A DNA stretch of 8,099 bases from DASPWV01 sp046727855 (GTDB taxonomy: Bacteria; Acidobacteriota; Vicinamibacteria; Vicinamibacterales; UBA2999): positions 1-8,099 of the forward strand of contig JBKPDL010000203.1 in NCBI GenBank assembly GCA_046727855.1, written 5' to 3'. Below the pieces are notes generated by a model. The model did no database searches, was not told the DNA's origin, and was given only the letters and a program-made list of their open reading frames with translations. Of this stretch, positions 5,021 to 8,099 are shown in pieces. Within the stretch, counting starts at the first letter, position 1, and every line of letters starts with the position of its first letter. A program made the position numbers and the translations under genes.

Positions 5021-7516
5021 CTACTCGTATCTCAACGCCCTCATCGGGTCGATCCGCGACGCGCGCTGCGCGGGAACGAAGCCCGCGCCCAACGCGACCA
5101 GCGTCAACAGCGTCGCCGACGCGATCAGCACCGTGGGATCGTAGCCTTCGAGCTCGAACAGCAGCGACTTCGCCGCCCGTCCGAGGCCGACGGCGCCGGC
5201 CAGACCCACGACGCCGCCGATCACCGTCATCCAGCTCACCTGCCGCAGCACCATCCCGCGCACCGTGCCACGATCGGCGCCGAGCGCCATGCGCAAGCCG
5301 ATCTCGCGCGTGCGCTGCGCGATCGTGTAGGCGAGCACTCCATAAAGACCGATCGCAGCGAGCAGCGTCGCCAGCGCGGCAAACGACGCGGATAGCGTGC
5401 TCATCATCCGTTCGAGAAACACGTTCTCTCTGATCTGCTGCGGCATCGTGCGCAGCTCTTCGATCGGAAGGTTGGGATCGAGCTTCGCAATCACAGGTTG
5501 AATCGTGGAGAGCAGCTGCTCGGCATCGAGTGACGTGCGCACGTAGAACGTGATGCGGCCCATACGCTCCGCCTGGCGGTAAGGAATGAAGAACTGCGGC
5601 GGAATCGCCGCCTTTACTTCGCTGTATTTCGCGTTCTGCACGAGACCGATGATTTCGATGTCCAGTTCCTTGCCCTCGTTCTGGCCCATGCGTTTGCCGA
5701 CGGCATCGCGCCCGAGATTGAATTTCTTCGCAAATGCCTCGTTGACGATCGCCACCTTGGGATTGAGTTTCGCATCGGCGCGCGCGAATTCACGGCCCGA
5801 GATCAGCGGCACGCCAAGCGTGCGGAAGTAGTCGGGCGCGATCTGGTTGAAGCGCGATCCCGTATCCGTGTCGGGCCCGGCATCGAAGCCCTGCACACGC
5901 ACGCTGTTGCCCCAGTTGCTGCCCGCGAGCAGCGGCACCGTCCCCGCCGTCACGCCACTCACTCCAGGCAATGCTTTGAGCGCATCTTCGACGCGCTCGA
6001 AAAAGGCGACCGTCTGCTCAGACTTGTAGCCGTTCAACTCCGGTGAGACGCGAAAAGTGATGACGTTGTCGAGCTTGAGGCCGAGGTCCACTTTGCTCAC
6101 GTTGTAAAGGCTCTTGATGAAAAGGCCCGCGCACACCAGTAGCATCATCGAAAGCGCCACCTGGATTGTGGCGAGCGACGCACGGAAACGCTTCGCGGCC
6201 TTCGCGCCAGACGGCTGCCCCGCCTGGTTCTTCAGCGTGGAAACGAGATCGGGGCGTGTGCTGTAGACGGCGGGGAAAAAGCCGAAGAGCAACCCGGTGC
6301 CCAATGCCAGCGCCGCCGAGAAGATGATCGCCGCAGGCTGAATCGACATATCAATCGTCTGCATCGCTTCCGCGGGCAACATCGATCCGATCCCGACAAG
6401 CGTCCAGCGCGCCACGAGGAGTCCGGCAACGGCGCCGAGAAAGGCGAGCAGCAACGATTCGGTGAGGAGTTGCGTGACGAGCTGCCGGCGATTCGCGCCA
6501 ATTGAAAGCCTCACGGCCATTTCCGCCGCACGCCCCGCGCCGCGCGCGAGCAGCAGGTTGGCGATGTTGGCACAGGCGATCAGCAGCACAAAGGCGGTGA
6601 CGCCGAGCAGCATCGCGAGCGGTGTCGCCGCTTCTTCGTGAACGGAACTCTGGCCGCGATAGCCCTCCTCCATCGTGATCTGCTTGTTGCGGAACCGCGC
6701 CATGGTCTGGTCGCTCATCCCGGTCTGCAGCGGCGCTTCGACGTCGTTGATGATGGCGTGATACTGGCCGTTCAAGGCTGCGTTCGCTTGTTCGAGCGTG
6801 ACGCCCGGTTTCAACCGCGCGAACAGATAGGCCCAGTAGCTGCGGCGGTTTTCCCACGCGGTGAAGCCCGGCTGCATGAGGCTGCGCATTGTGAGCGGCA
6901 CAAATACCTGCGGACGCGTGCCCAGCGTGGTTCCGTCAAAACGCGCCGGCGCGACGCCGACGATCGTCATGCTCTGACCGTTGACGATGATCGTGTCGTT
7001 GAGGACGTTGGGATCCTGATTGAACTTGGTGGTCCAATAGCGATGACTCAGCACCGTCACGAAGTGATTGTCGATGTTCTTGTCATCGTCGGGCGTGAAC
7101 AACCGTCCAAGCGCCGGCGTGAGGCCGAGCACGTTGAAGTAGCTGCCCGACACGAGCATGCCCTCGCCGTTCTGCGTCTGCCCTTTGTAAGAGAGGTTGG
7201 CGCCGAACGTCACGTGCGCAGCGAGGCCCGTAAACACCTGCTGAACACGCTCGAGGTCCTTGAACATGCGGTAGCTGAACACCTGGTCGCAGTCGCCCGC
7301 GTTGTTACAGGAGGTTGATCCCGGCTTCGGCCCCGGTGCGCCGAGATTCACCAGCTGTTCCGGTCCCGGCACAGGCAACGACTGCAGCAGCATCTGGTTG
7401 AACAGCGAGAAGATGGCCGCGTTCGCGCCGATCCCGAGCGCCAGCGAGACGATGGCAACGGCGGTGATGAACGGCGACTTGAAGAGCGTGCGGAATGCGA
7501 TTTTGAGGTTGTGCAT
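5021..7516 (-). CDS. ADOP-type ABC transporter permease (MacB/FtsX family)
   Basis: An inner-membrane permease of 831 residues from the ATG at 7516. The N-terminus (MHNLKIAFRTLFKSPFITA) is typical of the acidobacterial duplicated orphan permease group. The protein has two tandem MacB periplasmic core plus FtsX units. Predicted membrane segments lie near 15-39, 300-325, 350-375, 394-417, 447-468, 706-733, 761-783 and 793-817. Coupling-helix motifs AEMAVRLSIGANRR (about 331-344) and REIGLRMALGADRG (about 737-750) are the duplicated family hallmark, and the C-terminus ends PAQRASRIDPMRALRYE. Such permeases are thought to act like MacB as mechanotransmission exporters, but no ATPase gene is present, hence 'orphan'. 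Two cysteines (about 70 and 76) in the first periplasmic domain could form a disulfide. The frame stays open to 7660, but the extra 48 codons run into repeat copy 3 and look non-coding; the ATG at 7546 is a weaker alternative. No clear Shine-Dalgarno is seen. Confidence 0.93.
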   Translation of the reverse strand: MHNLKIAFRTLFKSPFITAVAIVSLALGIGANAAIFSLFNQMLLQSLPVPGPEQLVNLGAPGPKPGSTSCNNAGDCDQVFSYRMFKDLERVQQVFTGLAAHVTFGANLSYKGQTQNGEGMLVSGSYFNVLGLTPALGRLFTPDDDKNIDNHFVTVLSHRYWTTKFNQDPNVLNDTIIVNGQSMTIVGVAPARFDGTTLGTRPQVFVPLTMRSLMQPGFTAWENRRSYWAYLFARLKPGVTLEQANAALNGQYHAIINDVEAPLQTGMSDQTMARFRNKQITMEEGYRGQSSVHEEAATPLAMLLGVTAFVLLIACANIANLLLARGAGRAAEMAVRLSIGANRRQLVTQLLTESLLLAFLGAVAGLLVARWTLVGIGSMLPAEAMQTIDMSIQPAAIIFSAALALGTGLLFGFFPAVYSTRPDLVSTLKNQAGQPSGAKAAKRFRASLATIQVALSMMLLVCAGLFIKSLYNVSKVDLGLKLDNVITFRVSPELNGYKSEQTVAFFERVEDALKALPGVSGVTAGTVPLLAGSNWGNSVRVQGFDAGPDTDTGSRFNQIAPDYFRTLGVPLISGREFARADAKLNPKVAIVNEAFAKKFNLGRDAVGKRMGQNEGKELDIEIIGLVQNAKYSEVKAAIPPQFFIPYRQAERMGRITFYVRTSLDAEQLLSTIQPVIAKLDPNLPIEELRTMPQQIRENVFLERMMSTLSASFAALATLLAAIGLYGVLAYTIAQRTREIGLRMALGADRGTVRGMVLRQVSWMTVIGGVVGLAGAVGLGRAAKSLLFELEGYDPTVLIASATLLTLVALGAGFVPAQRASRIDPMRALRYE

Positions 7517-7525
7517 AACAAAAGG

Positions 7526-7538
7526 GGCCGCGACGGCC
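7526..7538 (-). promoter_or_regulatory. GC hairpin with T-run next to the permease start (possible attenuator)
   Basis: The minus strand has GGCCG, loop TCG, CGGCC, then CCTTTTGTT directly before the ATG at 7516. The all-GC five-base-pair stem followed by a short T-run resembles a minimal intrinsic terminator or a structure that masks the start region. The stem is short and the T-run has only four Ts, so function is uncertain. If translation begins at the alternative ATG (7546), this stretch is coding instead. Confidence 0.3.
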
Positions 7539-7567
7539 ACAAGCATGTGACGAAGACCAGCGTGAAT

Positions 7568-7718
7568 TAGACCGTTATGCGGCCACAGACGTGAATTTTG
7601 TACGCGTTGTGGACCCGCATAACGGTCTACGGCGCGCGGAGCGCGCCAACCCAACAACAAGAACTAGCCAAGGGCCGCGGAGTTAGCCGGATATCAAGGG
7701 CAGGGCCCTTGGCTAGTT
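7568..7718 (+). repeat. 151-bp three-hairpin repeat, copy 3
   Basis: A complete copy in the same orientation as copy 2. Hairpin I is a perfect 15-bp inverted repeat here (7568-7582 with 7615-7629). Hairpins II and III are identical in sequence to those of copy 2. The two differences from copy 2 are C at 7615 and C at 7650. It fills most of the divergent intergenic region between the permease gene (minus) and the ThiS/MoaD-like gene (plus), with hairpin III ending 40 bp before the latter's start codon. It must lie close to, or overlap, the promoters of both genes. Confidence 0.95.
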
Positions 7719-7758
7719 TACTGTCGCTAAAATATCCCTTCGCCGCGCTCACGACACG

Positions 7759-8034
7759 ATGGCCACCATCAGATTCACGCAAAACATCCAACGCCACGTT
7801 CAGTGCCCCCCGCGCGAGGTCAGCGGCGGTACGCTGCGCGAGGCGCTCGAGGATTATTTCGGATCGAACCAGGCCGCGCGCGGCTACGTCCTCGACGACC
7901 AGGGCCGGCTGCGGCAGCACATGGCCGCGTTCATCGACGGGCAGCAAGTCGCGGATCGCGAGAGCCTGAGCGATCCGGTGCAACCGGACGCCGTGATCGA
8001 CGTAGTCCAATCACTCTCTGGAGGCTGTTGTTGA
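7759..8034 (+). CDS. ThiS/MoaD-like sulfur-carrier protein with GGCC tail
   Basis: A 91-residue protein with a beta-grasp (ubiquitin-like) pattern: IRFTQNIQRHV (4-14), TLREALEDYF (25-34), MAAFIDGQQV (55-64), DREXL-type turn (66-70), and DAVIDVVQSLSGG (77-89). The Gly88-Gly89 pair matches the C-terminal GG that ThiS/MoaD proteins use for adenylation and thiocarboxylate formation. Two cysteines follow it, so the GG is not terminal. In the QbsE type of carrier, residues after GG are removed by a JAMM protease before activation, and the same may be needed here. No E1-like enzyme, JAMM protease or molybdopterin/thiamine gene is in the window, so the pathway cannot be stated. The ATG at 7759 is the only sensible start; the Shine-Dalgarno is weak. 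The gene diverges from the permease across repeat copy 3. Confidence 0.85.
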   Translation: MATIRFTQNIQRHVQCPPREVSGGTLREALEDYFGSNQAARGYVLDDQGRLRQHMAAFIDGQQVADRESLSDPVQPDAVIDVVQSLSGGCC

Positions 8035-8044
8035 TCGCCAAATC

Positions 8045-8066
8045 AACTCCAACTCACCAACTCACC
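8045..8066. repeat. Short AACTCACC tandem repeat after the ThiS/MoaD-like gene
   Basis: AACTCACC occurs twice in tandem (8051-8058 and 8059-8066), preceded by a related AACTCC. It starts about 10 bases after the stop codon. It is a third, different short-period motif at an intergenic position in this window. It is too short to assign a role. Confidence 0.45.
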
Positions 8067-8099
8067 AAATTCGGGTTCTTTATGAGTACTCGCTGTCAT

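Noticed and set aside
7517..7660. Extending the permease to 7660
   Set aside because: The extra 48 codons run into the 151-bp repeat. The family N-terminus begins at the Met encoded at 7516.
7709..7735. Promoter for the ThiS/MoaD-like gene (TTGGCT with TAAAAT)
   Set aside because: The spacing between the hexamers is about 13 bases, too short for a normal sigma-70-type promoter. The AT-rich TAAAATAT alone is weak evidence.
8082..8099. Start of another plus-strand gene (ATG at 8082)
   Set aside because: Only six codons are visible and there is no ribosome binding site. The minus strand is also open here, so a call is not supported.

Overview
The window is high-GC bacterial DNA and most likely comes from an acidobacterium. 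The strongest pointer is a large FtsX/MacB-type 'orphan' permease of the acidobacterial duplicated orphan permease (ADOP) type. The lineage call is an inference from gene content; no rRNA or other marker gene is present.

Layout. Positions 1-268 hold a truncated copy of a 151-bp three-hairpin repeat (minus orientation) and a degenerate GATGT-rich array. Positions 269 to about 4618 are a tightly packed minus-strand operon of five genes, read right to left: a conserved hypothetical protein (4058-4618), an exported NHL-repeat protein resembling peptidyl-alpha-hydroxyglycine alpha-amidating lyase (3026-4045), an alpha/beta hydrolase fused to a DUF4166-like domain (1632-3029), a polytopic membrane protein (1081-1635) and an isocitrate lyase/PEP mutase-superfamily enzyme (269-1084). 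The first two genes are 12 bp apart. The last three junctions are 4-base stop/start overlaps (ATGA, ATGA, GTGA), so the genes are probably translationally coupled. Positions 4619-5020 are non-coding and hold a second full repeat copy, flanked by degenerate arrays that are inverted with respect to each other. Positions 5021-7516 are the ADOP permease (minus). Positions 7517-7758 are a divergent intergenic region with the third repeat copy. Positions 7759-8034 (plus) encode a small ThiS/MoaD-like sulfur-carrier protein ending in Gly-Gly-Cys-Cys.

The feature least explained by known families is the 151-bp repeat. Two complete copies and one copy cut by the window edge differ by only two positions in total. 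All lie between genes, and each can fold into three hairpins joined by an A/C-rich linker. No transposase is in the window. The element could be a non-autonomous mobile element, a REP/BIME-like extragenic element or a structured RNA; sequence alone does not decide. Copies 1 and 2 are inverted around the five-gene operon, and copies 2 and 3 are direct around the permease gene.

No pathway obviously unites the five operon genes. A membrane protein, a hydrolase-DUF4166 fusion and a PEP-mutase-like enzyme suggest small-molecule or lipid-related metabolism at the membrane, but this is only an inference.
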